Source of the DNA: a virus
IMG/VR virus record: IMGVR_UViG_3300034072_000758
Location: 248,001 to 312,000 of that record
Direction: 5' to 3' (one strand)
DNA length: 64,000 nt
Of the stretch, positions 7,540 to 15,560 are shown piece by piece. A program made the translations under genes and the position numbers. Positions within the stretch are counted from its first letter, which is position 1, and each line of letters starts with the position of its first letter. Below the pieces are notes generated by a model that saw nothing but the letters and a program-made list of their open reading frames with translations, did no database searches and was not told where the DNA came from.

Positions 7540-7819
7540 GCGCATCTATCTTCGTTTGAAGCGTGGCAATCTCGTTTAGATCAATATCCACCGCTTCGAC
7601 CGAATAATACTGTTTCGATTGTTGAAATTTCGAAGCGAGGTCCAATGCTTCTCCTGCTACCAGTATAGCATCAGCTACCAAAGCGTCTGCTGCGTTTTGG
7701 ACGAAGTATTTGGATAGGATATGCGTAGTCGCATCAACCTCAGCCAGCCGGGTCGTATGATACGCCGTTAGGACTTGCTCTACGAGCTTGCGTAAATTGA
7801 GATTATTTTGATATGACAT
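7523..7819 (-). CDS. small helical hypothetical protein
   Basis: 98 residues from the ATG at 7819 (MSYQNNLNLRKLV), preferred because the -10 box TATAAG ends six bases before it. Almost entirely alpha-helical with a C-terminal coiled coil (LNEIATLQTKIDALKL). Its 3' end overlaps the convergent ART gene by 17 bases. Function unknown. Confidence 0.55.
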   Translation of the reverse strand: MSYQNNLNLRKLVEQVLTAYHTTRLAEVDATTHILSKYFVQNAADALVADAILVAGEALDLASKFQQSKQYYSVEAVDIDLNEIATLQTKIDALKLSS

Positions 7820-7825
7820 ACTATC

Positions 7826-7854
7826 CTTATATCGCATATTTAAAATGTGTCAAG
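7826..7854 (-). promoter_or_regulatory. sigma70 promoter, leaderless layout
   Basis: Reverse strand: CTTGACA (7849-7854), 17 bases, TATAAG (7826-7831), then GATAGT and the ATG at 7819. The AAGGAT formed across the box could alternatively serve as an SD. Confidence 0.55.
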
Positions 7855-8331
7855 CCAATAGGGGGCGCGACGATTTTTCCAAAAATGAATGTGTGCTTTT
7901 TCATGTCGATAGAAAAAACGATAGCTATCAACGAAATTATCACCTCTATATTTTTCAGGCATACAAAGCGTTACAGACGTAAATGGAATGTCCGGTAAGC
8001 TATCTATCCATAAAGGGTTTTGTTCTGAGAACTGATGCCATTTTAAGAATGATTTATGAAATTTTGTTTCTGGGTGATTATAGCGGTAGCGCCATTCGTG
8101 GTGTAACGCATGAAGTAAATCTTGTAACCAAAGAGCATTGTAGCGAGATTGTCCTACCCATAACCGCGAAGGGTGGTTCCAGTGTGTTGGCTTCATAGGC
8201 GTCTCATACCCAAGAACATTTGCTGTTGTACACAAAAGTTGCGCATACTCGGAAATCATTTTTACCACATGCTTATCGACATGGTATTCTGCGCAAATTA
8301 CGGGATCGAGGTCTAAGGCAAATATATTCAT
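7840..8331 (-). CDS. conserved phage protein, MNIF-LD-DP family
   Basis: 163 residues starting MNIFALDLDPVICAEYHVDK. The opening, DKHVVKMISEYAQLL, then THWNHPSRLWV, MPEKYRG and a final aromatic block (HFWKNRRAPYW) are the conserved pattern of a widespread phage family whose function is not established, as far as I know. His, Asp and Lys conservation suggests an enzyme. An ATG six codons upstream (8349) is also possible; neither has a good SD. Confidence 0.6.
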   Translation of the reverse strand: MNIFALDLDPVICAEYHVDKHVVKMISEYAQLLCTTANVLGYETPMKPTHWNHPSRLWVGQSRYNALWLQDLLHALHHEWRYRYNHPETKFHKSFLKWHQFSEQNPLWIDSLPDIPFTSVTLCMPEKYRGDNFVDSYRFFYRHEKAHIHFWKNRRAPYWLDTF

Positions 8332-8498
8332 AAAAAAACATTTAGCCATAGTGTTGGTTTAGTTCAATTTAAAACCGGATTGACCCATCGATGTTTTTCC
8401 ATATATTTTTTTAGCATTAAAAAAGACGCTGCCTACCATTTACTACTTTGTTCAATATGTTTCAAACCGCCGATGGGCTACGCCTAAGTAAAAAATAC

Positions 8499-8963
8499 TT
8501 AGTCGGGGCGAAAAACTTTCTCTCCCCAATATTTCTTAGCAGCTTCACAGTATGCGGCATAGGCTTGTTCGGGAGTGTCAAAGTCACCAAGATGTCTATG
8601 CCGATCCCTGTAGAACAATCTAGCTTGATATTTACCGCGACGTTTGGTTACGCCTTTATATCCAGTAGATGAATTTTTTTGAAGGCCGCGTTTTGCTCGA
8701 CTTTCTTCATCCGTTAGCGGTTGAAGATTATCGTGGCGATCATCACCTTTTACGTTGTTTATGTGATCAATATTGGGCCGATCATCTGGGATAGCGCCAT
8801 ATACGAGCACGTACATGAGTCTATGCCGCATATATGGTTCACCATCGACCGTAACGCGATAATATCCTTCTCCTTTACCTTTTTCGCACCCGGCGTTTAA
8901 AAGGGTTTCTGGGGTGAAAATTTCTCGAAGACGTTCTTGTGTGGGTAACGGTTTTCTATACAT
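8499..8963 (-). CDS. HNH homing endonuclease with AP2 domain
   Basis: 154 residues. Residues about 60-90 carry the HNH core: RHRLMYVLVYG, IDHINNVKGDDRHDNLQPL. The C-terminal third (STGYKGVTKRRGKYQARLF, then the GDFDTPEQAYAAYCEAA helix) is an AP2-type DNA-binding domain. This architecture is typical of free-standing phage homing endonucleases that spread into intergenic sites. A 150-base non-coding stretch follows its stop, with only a short CTAAGTA/TACTTAG hairpin. Start set at MYRKPLP; the longer version would need a TTG inside the promoter. Confidence 0.9.
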   Translation of the reverse strand: MYRKPLPTQERLREIFTPETLLNAGCEKGKGEGYYRVTVDGEPYMRHRLMYVLVYGAIPDDRPNIDHINNVKGDDRHDNLQPLTDEESRAKRGLQKNSSTGYKGVTKRRGKYQARLFYRDRHRHLGDFDTPEQAYAAYCEAAKKYWGEKVFRPD

Positions 8964-9007
8964 ACCGCTATGGTATCGTAACCTCACAAGTATAGTCAAA
9001 ATAAATT

Positions 9008-9259
9008 TTAATCGTTGACCACACCCGTCCAGACGACCTTGCTAGGTGTCGTTTGAATTTTCAGCCACCTCAGCGCTTCGTGTTCAGTATCGAACATGGC
9101 TGTCCCTTTGATCGGCAAGATGTAATACTTCCAGCATTTGTAGCGATTGATGAACCCTTTGAAAGGGTTGATAGAAAATTCACAATGTTCTGCTTCCCAC
9201 TGAGGGAAATAGTACATCGTGCCATTGCGCGGTTCACGAACGATGCGAACGTTGGTCAT
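9008..9259 (-). CDS. hypothetical protein, 83 aa
   Basis: Begins MTNVRIVREPRNGTMYYFPQ and contains FDTEHEALRWLK, an aromatic and basic protein of unknown role. Its ATG overlaps the stop of the upstream gene (9259), so it is coupled to it. Confidence 0.6.
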   Translation of the reverse strand: MTNVRIVREPRNGTMYYFPQWEAEHCEFSINPFKGFINRYKCWKYYILPIKGTAMFDTEHEALRWLKIQTTPSKVVWTGVVND

Positions 9260-9900
9260 TAGCGTTTATCCATTATAAGCTTAGACACGAGAAGAGAAAA
9301 CTCGACAGTGAAGCAATTGTCACGGATTTGATTGTCCGTGTCAACACAAGCATAGCTGATCGGCCCACGAAACTTGTTCAGTGCCTCCACACTATCAAGA
9401 CTTTCGGCGTAGGTAGAGATCGTCGCCCAGAGTTCATCCCGACGATGATAGACCGCTTGCTGCGCATCAGCGAAGGCAACCAGATCGGCCATCATTTTCT
9501 TTGTCAACTTGAGTGGCGTTGTTTCGGGAGTATGTGTGGTGTAGTTATACGGCGTATTGGACTCCGGGTCTTTGTAGAAGTCGCAGAGAACCGTAGCCCA
9601 TTCAACGCCGAAGCATCGGCGATACTTGATGTCGGCTTGGGTGATCATGTGGACCTGATGCATGGCATCCCGGCCCTTACGCAACGTGAGGTCCATAGCG
9701 TAGACCTTCTTACCGATCCGATTCCAGAGCTTTACCTGAATATCATAAACACGATCCAATTCATCGGCCAGATCAGTACACTGGTTGAGAAATGCTTCGG
9801 TAAGGATATGAGCATGTTCAGTCGGAACATACGCCATATAGCGCGAGAGATTTTGGGCGCGCTTTGTTTTCTTCTTGCTCGTGGTAGGATCAGCGCTCAT
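9259..9900 (-). CDS. hypothetical helical protein, 213 aa
   Basis: Starts MSADPTTSKKKTKRAQ at 9900, chosen because GTGGAG precedes it at a good distance. A basic N-terminus is followed by long helices (AFLNQCTDLADELDRVYDIQ; MMADLVAFADAQQAVYHRRD). No known domain. First gene of a two-gene operon with 9008-9259, promoter at 9934-9961. Confidence 0.6.
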   Translation of the reverse strand: MSADPTTSKKKTKRAQNLSRYMAYVPTEHAHILTEAFLNQCTDLADELDRVYDIQVKLWNRIGKKVYAMDLTLRKGRDAMHQVHMITQADIKYRRCFGVEWATVLCDFYKDPESNTPYNYTTHTPETTPLKLTKKMMADLVAFADAQQAVYHRRDELWATISTYAESLDSVEALNKFRGPISYACVDTDNQIRDNCFTVEFSLLVSKLIMDKR

Positions 9901-9933
9901 GATATTTTGTCTCCACAATATGATATACTTTCA

Positions 9934-9961
9934 CCTATAGCATATATCGACAGCAAGTCAA
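9934..9961 (-). promoter_or_regulatory. sigma70-type promoter
   Basis: Reverse strand: TTGACT (9956-9961), 16 bases, TATAGG (9934-9939), upstream of the ATG at 9900. Confidence 0.5.
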
Positions 9962-9975
9962 CATATAAACAATAA

Positions 9976-10005
9976 TTGACCCACTTCACCGAACGATGAT
10001 ATACA
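9976..10005 (+). promoter_or_regulatory. sigma70-type promoter
   Basis: TTGACC (9976-9981), 18 bases, TATACA (10000-10005), followed by an AAAGGACT ribosome binding site and the ATG at 10032. Confidence 0.5.
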
Positions 10006-10031
10006 TATTTACCAAATAAAAGGACTACTCA

Positions 10032-10586
10032 ATGGACGATTACGCCAAAGAAGCTCAAGAAAAAAGCGTATTCAAGTTATATCAACCCGTTCGTGTAAGA
10101 CGATCTGGTGGATTGTCGCTCGTTAATGGAATGCACGAGATACCGCGTCCCGAAGATGATCCCAATTTGTATTTCGATTCCAGAGTTGTTGGGTGGGACA
10201 TGTTCGGGCGGATCGAAGTCGCCACGATTATCACAGATAACGTCCACTGTACTGAATGGTGTTGGTCCGAAGATAAGCTTCAAGCCCAACCAGCCGGTAA
10301 ATGGGACTGGTATCAGGATCGTATGGCCGGTCTGGCGGCTGGCAAAGATGGATATTGGGATAAAAATCGTTTCTGGCAGGAAGTGGGTTCCGAAATCTAC
10401 TTTATGTGGGAACTCACCACTAAATTTTGCGGGGATGATAATTATACTCTTGGCGAAACGGTCAAAGCGGTCTTAGTCGGCCCGCATATCAATCATGGTG
10501 ACTGGATAGTTTCTTATGAAAAGAAACCCAAGGACATGTGGATTACACGAGTTCTGAATGAACGGCAGATGTGGCCGCGCGAATAG
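10032..10586 (+). CDS. hypothetical Trp-rich protein, 184 aa
   Basis: Acidic, Trp-rich (WDWYQDRMAG, CTEWCWSEDKL, WITRVLNERQMW) protein of unknown function. An AAAGGA SD lies upstream of the ATG. Convergent with 10661-10924. Confidence 0.6.
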   Translation: MDDYAKEAQEKSVFKLYQPVRVRRSGGLSLVNGMHEIPRPEDDPNLYFDSRVVGWDMFGRIEVATIITDNVHCTEWCWSEDKLQAQPAGKWDWYQDRMAGLAAGKDGYWDKNRFWQEVGSEIYFMWELTTKFCGDDNYTLGETVKAVLVGPHINHGDWIVSYEKKPKDMWITRVLNERQMWPRE

Positions 10587-10618
10587 CTTATATTTCAGAA
10601 GCAACTTTCCGAGACGAT

Positions 10619-10632
10619 GCCCTCATCAGGGC
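10619..10632. terminator. hairpin between convergent genes
   Basis: GCCCT-CATC-AGGGC stem-loop in the 74-base gap between convergent genes. It lacks a good T-run on either side, so it is a weak terminator or RNA 3'-end stabiliser candidate. Confidence 0.35.
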
Positions 10633-10660
10633 CACTGTTTAACAGAATAGAAGTCGGTGA

Positions 10661-10924
10661 TCATCGGTCGATGGTGATTACAGCGGGAATGATTTCGAAA
10701 TATTCTTTGTATTGTTCGTCCGTGAAATTACCAGCGGATACATCGGCTGATTTTTTCAAGAACGCACTCGCCTTCCCAATTGTCGGGAAAAGCTTTGATT
10801 TTTCTAATTCTTTTTGGAATCCTTTGTTGGCCAGATAATCTCCTGCGTCCCAACACCCATAATAGAAATATTCACTTGGGTGGTTTTTGATCGCCCGAAC
10901 GATATATTGCGTAAATGTCAGCAC
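10661..10924 (-). CDS. hypothetical protein, 87 aa
   Basis: GTG start with a GAGG ribosome binding site five bases upstream. Contains YFYYGCWDAGDYLANKGF and helix-rich KASAFLKKSADV. No known domain. A TTGACA box lies about 50 bases upstream. Confidence 0.5.
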   Translation of the reverse strand: MLTFTQYIVRAIKNHPSEYFYYGCWDAGDYLANKGFQKELEKSKLFPTIGKASAFLKKSADVSAGNFTDEQYKEYFEIIPAVITIDR

Positions 10925-10979
10925 AGGAACCTCACTAAGGATAGCTATCCTAAAACATATGGGAGGATCGTTGTCAATC

Positions 10980-10987
10980 TATAAATA
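10980..10987 (+). promoter_or_regulatory. T4-type late promoter box (perfect)
   Basis: TATAAATA, then TACGT, then the ATG at 10993. The exact T4 consensus with a five-base gap to the start codon. Confidence 0.8.
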
Positions 10988-10992
10988 TACGT

Positions 10993-11802
10993 ATGAGCAA
11001 TTGGTATCGAAATCTTGTAAATCTGATAGAAAGCGCTATAGACGAAGATGTATCTGACGGTTATTACCCGGCAACCGAACGTAACATAAAGCTTGCTAAA
11101 GCCTTTGTATTCGACAAATGGAAAGAGCGAGCCTATGAGCGCATGGGTGGTTTGGATAGCTATTCTCCGCCTACTGATTTAAGCAATTCCTGTAAATTCA
11201 CATCACAGTTTGTCAAGAATATTTTTGGCGGAACCATACAGGGAAACTTCGATCACCAGTATGTCGTCAAGGATGGTGCTATCATCGATTTGAATATCGA
11301 TGCTAAGGATGTCAAGACATTGGGCGATAAAGCTCATGTCCATGATCCTAAGTTCTTTGGAAAGCGTGACCACAAAGCTTCCATGAAAAGCTGCGAACCA
11401 AGAGTAGCCGCATGGACCCAAGAGTTTCTGTCCAAGTACGGTTCGAAGCTCGATAAAAAGCCTATTTACGAACAAGTTATAGAGCCTATTACGGTCTATC
11501 ATGTTACGCCAAAACGTAATTTGAAATCGATCAAATCCAACGGCTTAACTCCACAAATCGGAGATAATAGCACCCGTCTTGGAGAGACCGAAGAAGCCAT
11601 TCATGTATTTTATAATTTGGACGATCTTGAGGATGCGCTTTCGAATTGGGATTTGTTTGACGAAGATGAAGAACTTGTTTGCTTGAAGATAACAGTACCA
11701 AAAAACGAAGTAAAAGACGATCCGGCGTATCCTAATTCTGTAGGATTGATAAAAACGGTTGTTCCGCCACAGAATATAAAGAAGATGAATATAGAGCTAT
11801 GA
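10993..11802 (+). CDS. cysteine-peptidase-like plus ART-like fusion, candidate injected protein
   Basis: 269 residues. Residues 1-13 (MSNWYRNLVNLIE, then Ser) form a candidate capsid-targeting leader cut after Glu13. Residues about 70-110 hold SNSCKFTSQFVKN, FDHQYVVKDG and AIIDLN, a Cys...His...Asp order typical of papain-like or transglutaminase-like folds. The C-terminal part begins ITVYHVTPKRNLKSIKSNGL and continues with strands and GETEEAIHVF, resembling the ART/RNA 2'-phosphotransferase-like fold. Both catalytic assignments are inferences. It overlaps the next gene by four bases (ATGA), so the two are co-expressed from the late box at 10980. Confidence 0.7.
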   Translation: MSNWYRNLVNLIESAIDEDVSDGYYPATERNIKLAKAFVFDKWKERAYERMGGLDSYSPPTDLSNSCKFTSQFVKNIFGGTIQGNFDHQYVVKDGAIIDLNIDAKDVKTLGDKAHVHDPKFFGKRDHKASMKSCEPRVAAWTQEFLSKYGSKLDKKPIYEQVIEPITVYHVTPKRNLKSIKSNGLTPQIGDNSTRLGETEEAIHVFYNLDDLEDALSNWDLFDEDEELVCLKITVPKNEVKDDPAYPNSVGLIKTVVPPQNIKKMNIEL

Positions 11803-12914
11803 GTAATTGGTACAGAGAAATTGTAAATCTACTGGAAGGTATCGGAGATATTCGACCGCACATTGAAACGATTGAGAAACAATATGGGGTATCCATAAAA
11901 TACACTATAGACAACAACGTATTTCGTTTAGAAAACATAGATCGAACAACTGGCACCAAAGGCAATGGAAGTCTCGCTTTATCCAAGTTGATCGAACTTA
12001 CTAATGAATATGGATTTAATATTACGCTAACGGTGGATAAAGGTCATCCAAATCTTGTCAAATTTTATCTGGATCATGGGTTTGTCCCTGCCGATCATCC
12101 AACCGACATAAAAGCGTGGTTCAATAAACATCAAAGAGACTGGTATTATGCTGACGAATATGAGCCAGAAGATGAAGATGATGAGCGACCAGAATTACCT
12201 TGGGTGAATATGATACATTACGCCGGTCAAGGAATAAGGTCTCCAAACACCATAATATCAGAAGATTTTAACATAGATGACTATACGTCTCTTGGGTTGG
12301 ATGCGACCAAAGCCGAACCATTCATGAAGGCCGGGTTTTCTCCCAAGGCCGCTAGAATGTATCTTGAAGTCAATGCTACGGTTGATGACGCGATGAGAGA
12401 TCGAGAGTTCGGCGAAAGACGTAGAGCCAAAGAAGAAGCCGAACAAAAAATGCTCGCCAACATCGAAAAAGTTGCGAAGAAGAATACGCCTATCACTTAT
12501 AACGAGGCTTGTGCGATCATCGCAGCCGATGATGATTTGTTCGATTTGGTACGCGGTTGGACTTGGAATGCTGACTATGCTGAGTACGACCAACCGGAAG
12601 ACGCTGCCCGCTTTCTTGCGGTGTTGAAGCGTATGAAGCCGGTTAAGAAGCATCTGTTTCGTGGCCAGATGCCATTTGGTGACCATGATAGCCATACGCG
12701 CGGCTTTCACTCATGGTCGGCCAATCGTCAGACTGCTGAAATTTTCGCCGAACGTAATGGTGTAGTTCTGGAAATTAATCGTCCGATCCAAGGAGTCGCA
12801 TTGAGCGATGTCCTTGATCTGCGCATGAAGCTCAGACCGGGTGAAAGCCATTATGGCGGACCACAAGCTGAATGGTTTGTTGTGGACCAGCCTGAGCAAT
12901 TTAAAAAATATTGA
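11799..12914 (+). CDS. GNAT-like plus R-S-E ADP-ribosyltransferase, candidate injected protein
   Basis: 371 residues. Leader MSNWYREIVNLLE then Gly (candidate prohead-protease cut). Residues about 45-100 look like an acetyltransferase core: TTGTKGNGSLALSKLIEL (acetyl-CoA loop) and HPNLVKFYLDHGFVPA. An acidic linker (EPEDEDDERPE) follows, then a helical region, then a C-terminal ART: KHLFRGQMPF (catalytic Arg), GFHSWSANRQTAEIFA (S-x-S-type strand), VVLEI, and GGPQAEWFVV (the Q-x-E variant of the E-x-E loop). T4 Alt and ModA are R-S-E enzymes that modify host RNA polymerase; a similar role is plausible but unproven. It has no promoter of its own; start coupled to the upstream stop. Confidence 0.8.
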   Translation: MSNWYREIVNLLEGIGDIRPHIETIEKQYGVSIKYTIDNNVFRLENIDRTTGTKGNGSLALSKLIELTNEYGFNITLTVDKGHPNLVKFYLDHGFVPADHPTDIKAWFNKHQRDWYYADEYEPEDEDDERPELPWVNMIHYAGQGIRSPNTIISEDFNIDDYTSLGLDATKAEPFMKAGFSPKAARMYLEVNATVDDAMRDREFGERRRAKEEAEQKMLANIEKVAKKNTPITYNEACAIIAADDDLFDLVRGWTWNADYAEYDQPEDAARFLAVLKRMKPVKKHLFRGQMPFGDHDSHTRGFHSWSANRQTAEIFAERNGVVLEINRPIQGVALSDVLDLRMKLRPGESHYGGPQAEWFVVDQPEQFKKY

Positions 12915-13058
12915 CAGGCTTCAACATGATTTGTCTCCATCGCGGCCTTATGCCATAATGGCATCTTTGAAGAAATTGAAAACCTTTTTGGCTTTGTTTT
13001 TATCGGGTGACCAGCACGTTAGCAACCTCACGTAGCCCAAACGGACTGGATAAAAAAA

Positions 13059-13847
13059 TTACCAATCACCCTCATATGAAGGGTCGATGTAAAGCGGATC
13101 GATCATCACAATCTGTCCATTAGAACGCATCATTAGGTTATGTGGGGTAACATCTGCGTGTGGCTCCCAATTCGAAATGAATTTGGAGAGCTTGGCCAAA
13201 TCAGGATCACCGGCAATCGCGTCCTTATCCCTCCACGGTGCCGAATCAATCTGTTCCATCTTCTCACAAAATTCAACAGCCTTGTCAGTAGGGCAAGGAA
13301 CTAAGGTCTCAAGCCTAACCGCTTTAAAGATGCTATTAATTCGCAATGGGTTCCCTTTTATCTTCGGGACATACTTGTTACCCTTGTTGGATAACATGAA
13401 ATGAACAAACTCATCGTAACCCTGATCGTTGCGATACACTTTCAGAACATATGAATATGCCGGATGACTGAACACCGCTCCGTTGATACCCGATCCAATA
13501 AGGTCGAAGCCATAGTTCTTCATTGTCTTAACGAGGCTACGTTTCCATGCCGGGTTTTTTCTAGCCGCTTGTTGATGCACGTTTTTATCAATTTTAGGGT
13601 CATTAAACGATGATTTGAAATTTCGGTAATCATCGAGCGGACCTTCTTCAAGTTTAGAAATGCGTGGCTTGAAAAGCTTCTGGTCACCCTTATTGGTCTT
13701 CAATACTGGCTGGTTGTGTTCATCCTTATCGAACCCTTTGACAACAGCCTTGCGGTTCTTGAATTTACCCACGAGAACTTCATCGCCGACTTCGATGTCT
13801 GGTAATTCAAGTGTCTCTTTACTTTCAAGGATTTCACGATAGCGCAT
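13059..13847 (-). CDS. protein-kinase-like, candidate injected protein
   Basis: 262 residues. Leader MRYREILE then Ser. Residues about 15-65 form a small barrel (GDEVLVGKFKNRKAVVKGF). The kinase-like part has LIGSGINGAVFSH (Gly-rich loop), YVLKVYRND (the beta-3 Lys), a helix, and HADVTPHNLMM followed by GQIVMIDPL, equivalent to the HxDxxxxN catalytic loop and a metal-binding Asp (D-P instead of D-F-G). The whole is small for a eukaryotic-type kinase, closer to minimal phage or aminoglycoside-kinase-like folds. An injected kinase could phosphorylate host proteins early. Confidence 0.75.
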   Translation of the reverse strand: MRYREILESKETLELPDIEVGDEVLVGKFKNRKAVVKGFDKDEHNQPVLKTNKGDQKLFKPRISKLEEGPLDDYRNFKSSFNDPKIDKNVHQQAARKNPAWKRSLVKTMKNYGFDLIGSGINGAVFSHPAYSYVLKVYRNDQGYDEFVHFMLSNKGNKYVPKIKGNPLRINSIFKAVRLETLVPCPTDKAVEFCEKMEQIDSAPWRDKDAIAGDPDLAKLSKFISNWEPHADVTPHNLMMRSNGQIVMIDPLYIDPSYEGDW

Positions 13848-13852
13848 GTGTA

Positions 13853-13860
13853 TATTTTAC
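13853..13860 (-). promoter_or_regulatory. T4-type late promoter box variant
   Basis: GTAAAATA on the reverse strand, five bases (TACAC) before the ATG at 13847. It overlaps the stop region of the next upstream gene. Confidence 0.55.
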
Positions 13861-14234
13861 CAGTTCTTACAGGACCAGTAATTAGCCTTCCACTTTGGGC
13901 CGGGATCGGTATCGCAATGATGTCTTGCTCTATATGATTTTCTGTGTTCGGGATAACGCTTCTTGATCGTCATATCGGGGTCACCGAAATTGACTTTTAC
14001 AACATTATCCTTGTCGTTCTTCACATAGACAGAAAACTTCTTAGGGCCATCTGGGGTTCTGAATGGTTTGTTCAGTGTAACTTCGCGCCCTTGGTATTCA
14101 GCTTCGGTCAGAGTTTCAGACATTTCTACCCAGCCGTATTTTTCAAAGAAATCGTCACCGTGAAGGGTTTCTTCGCAATTTTCACGGTCGTGAGACTCGA
14201 TAAGATTGATTATATTTCGATACCAGTGTGTCAT
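13857..14234 (-). CDS. conserved phage C-terminal domain with capsid-targeting leader
   Basis: 125 residues from the ATG at 14234. Leader MTHWYRNIINLIE then Ser. The C-terminal half (PKKFSVYVKNDKDNVVKVNF, GDPDMTIKKR, HRKSYRARHHC, then W-x-x-x-Y-W-S-C) is a highly recognisable domain of unknown function found in many T4-like and marine phages, sometimes on head-maturation proteins. The Cys/His/Trp-rich end suggests metal binding. The late box at 14240 places the start. Confidence 0.75.
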   Translation of the reverse strand: MTHWYRNIINLIESHDRENCEETLHGDDFFEKYGWVEMSETLTEAEYQGREVTLNKPFRTPDGPKKFSVYVKNDKDNVVKVNFGDPDMTIKKRYPEHRKSYRARHHCDTDPGPKWKANYWSCKNW

Positions 14235-14239
14235 GATTA

Positions 14240-14247
14240 TATTTAAC
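14240..14247 (-). promoter_or_regulatory. T4-type late promoter box
   Basis: GTTAAATA on the reverse strand with a five-base gap (TAATC) to the ATG at 14234. Confidence 0.55.
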
Positions 14248-14251
14248 AACT

Positions 14252-14878
14252 TTAATAAGCTTCATCTTTGAATGTGTAATCAAGAAGATTTATATGAGCA
14301 TTTGGTTTCAGACGAACTTCTTGTTCTTCTTCGTATGCCGGATCAGCGTTCATACCCAATGTGGCGACCCAATCGACTTCGTTTTCATCAACCTCGCCTT
14401 TCAGAACTACAATAACCGGATCAGAGATATGCTCGCGGCCCTGCCAGTAAGCTTCTGCCGAATGTTCTTCCCATGTCCAATATATACCTAAGTGACGAGA
14501 GTTCGGCTTCCACCCGCGAGGGACGGCCATCGCGCGATAGAGAATAATCTTGCCATTTTTTATACGCGAGGCGAGTTCATATTCAACCTCCGCATATCGT
14601 CCACGAACGTATTCAGAAAACCAGTTTTTAAATTCCTCAGTGGTATGGTCTACTTCACTACCATTATTTTTTGTAAAGTCCTTGAAAAAATCATCTTCTA
14701 TATCTTCCGAATCGTCTTCGATACCCATGTCTTCGCGGTATTCATCTTCGACCCGTTCACCCGTACCACTACTCCAATCAATATGATCGTAAGTAAATTC
14801 TACGACAGCATCATGAATATCAGTTGGAATCGAAGCACGTTCCATAAGATTAACAAGATTTCTATACCAGTGTGTCAT
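14252..14878 (-). CDS. R-S-E ADP-ribosyltransferase, candidate injected protein
   Basis: 208 residues. Leader MTHWYRNLVNLME then Arg. An acidic helical region (residues about 40-90) precedes the ART core: KIILYRAMAVPRG (catalytic Arg), LGIYWTWEEHSAEAYW (middle strand), VIVVLKG, and YEEEQEVRLKP, which carries an E-x-E motif (Glu-Gln-Glu) as in arginine-specific ARTs. Of the ARTs here this one has the clearest three-part signature. It is transcribed divergently from 14901 through overlapping late boxes. Confidence 0.8.
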   Translation of the reverse strand: MTHWYRNLVNLMERASIPTDIHDAVVEFTYDHIDWSSGTGERVEDEYREDMGIEDDSEDIEDDFFKDFTKNNGSEVDHTTEEFKNWFSEYVRGRYAEVEYELASRIKNGKIILYRAMAVPRGWKPNSRHLGIYWTWEEHSAEAYWQGREHISDPVIVVLKGEVDENEVDWVATLGMNADPAYEEEQEVRLKPNAHINLLDYTFKDEAY

Positions 14879-14883
14879 GAGTA

Positions 14884-14895
14884 TATTTATAAATA
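14884..14895. promoter_or_regulatory. bidirectional overlapping late promoters
   Basis: The 12-base palindrome TATTTATAAATA contains TATAAATA on both strands (14888-14895 forward, 14884-14891 reverse). Each copy ends five bases before an ATG: 14901 forward and 14878 reverse. Only 22 bases separate the two start codons. Confidence 0.75.
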
Positions 14896-14900
14896 TTCAC

Positions 14901-15272
14901 ATGCGCGAATACATGACTATCCTAAACGAAATCTACCAAGAGCCGAAAGACTCTTCGTTCACACATGAGGGGGCGCAATATGATCTGAATGCCATCCTCA
15001 AAGCAACGAAGGATAATGAGACCGTTGATGTTGAGATCGCCGATTTGATCTGGGTATTCAAGTACGATCCGATGACCGAGGAAGATGCCGACCGAATATT
15101 CGGTTCCGACTTGGAAGCACCAATCCTGATCACCGTCGAAACCGAGGATGACCAAGAAAAAGTTGTTGTCTTGGATGGAGAGCACCGCCTAGCAAAAGCT
15201 GTGCTCTCAGGTCGAGCCACGTTACCAGCCGTCAAAGTTGATAGAGAATTTCTTTCGAAATTCAAAATTTAA
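14901..15272 (+). CDS. ParB-like domain protein with capsid-targeting leader
   Basis: 123 residues starting MREYMTILNEIYQE at 14901; an upstream ATG at 14877 lies before the late box. A cut after ILNE or IYQE would fit the prohead-protease pattern. The body ends VVLDGEHRLAKAVLSG and TLPAVKVD: the D-G-x-H-R motif of ParB/sulfiredoxin-fold domains, which can act as nucleases, CTPases or kinases. A similar motif occurs in the virion-type protein at 47815. Function unknown. Confidence 0.65.
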   Translation: MREYMTILNEIYQEPKDSSFTHEGAQYDLNAILKATKDNETVDVEIADLIWVFKYDPMTEEDADRIFGSDLEAPILITVETEDDQEKVVVLDGEHRLAKAVLSGRATLPAVKVDREFLSKFKI

Positions 15273-15275
15273 AAG

Positions 15276-15560
15276 TTATACGCGCTTGTGATTACGTTTA
15301 TCGACTGTGATAAACAAGTACCAAGTTTCGCCATTATCACCCTCGAACACTTTACATGTTTCCAGTTGATAATTTCCTACTTTGCTCTCGCTACCAGTCT
15401 GAATGAAATACTTGTTCCGGCGTGACTTATGAAGCTTGCGCGCATGGTTGCCAGCTTTCAACCGAACAAAGATACGACCATTCTCGGAGAATACCTTGTC
15501 CAGATATTCTTTAACCAGTGGGTGATCTGTCGGGTAATCGCCATATGCTATATCGACCAA
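15276..15560 (-). CDS. hypothetical basic protein, 94 aa
   Basis: TTG start with a very strong TTAGGAGG ribosome binding site. Contains VRLKAGNHARKLHKSRRNKY and WYLFITVDKRNHKRV, strongly basic and possibly nucleic-acid binding. A TTGACA box lies about 80 bases upstream (near 15640). Convergent with 14901-15272. Confidence 0.55.
   Translation of the reverse strand: MVDIAYGDYPTDHPLVKEYLDKVFSENGRIFVRLKAGNHARKLHKSRRNKYFIQTGSESKVGNYQLETCKVFEGDNGETWYLFITVDKRNHKRV

Noticed and set aside
8350-8498. Possible tRNA remnant (a GTTCAATT-like T-loop)
   Set aside because: No acceptor stem, anticodon arm or CCA end could be folded around it. I see no complete tRNA gene anywhere in the window.
12950-12964. 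Palindrome ATGCCA-TAA-TGGCAT as a terminator between convergent genes
   Set aside because: It is AT-rich, short and lacks a T-run in either direction; too weak to call.
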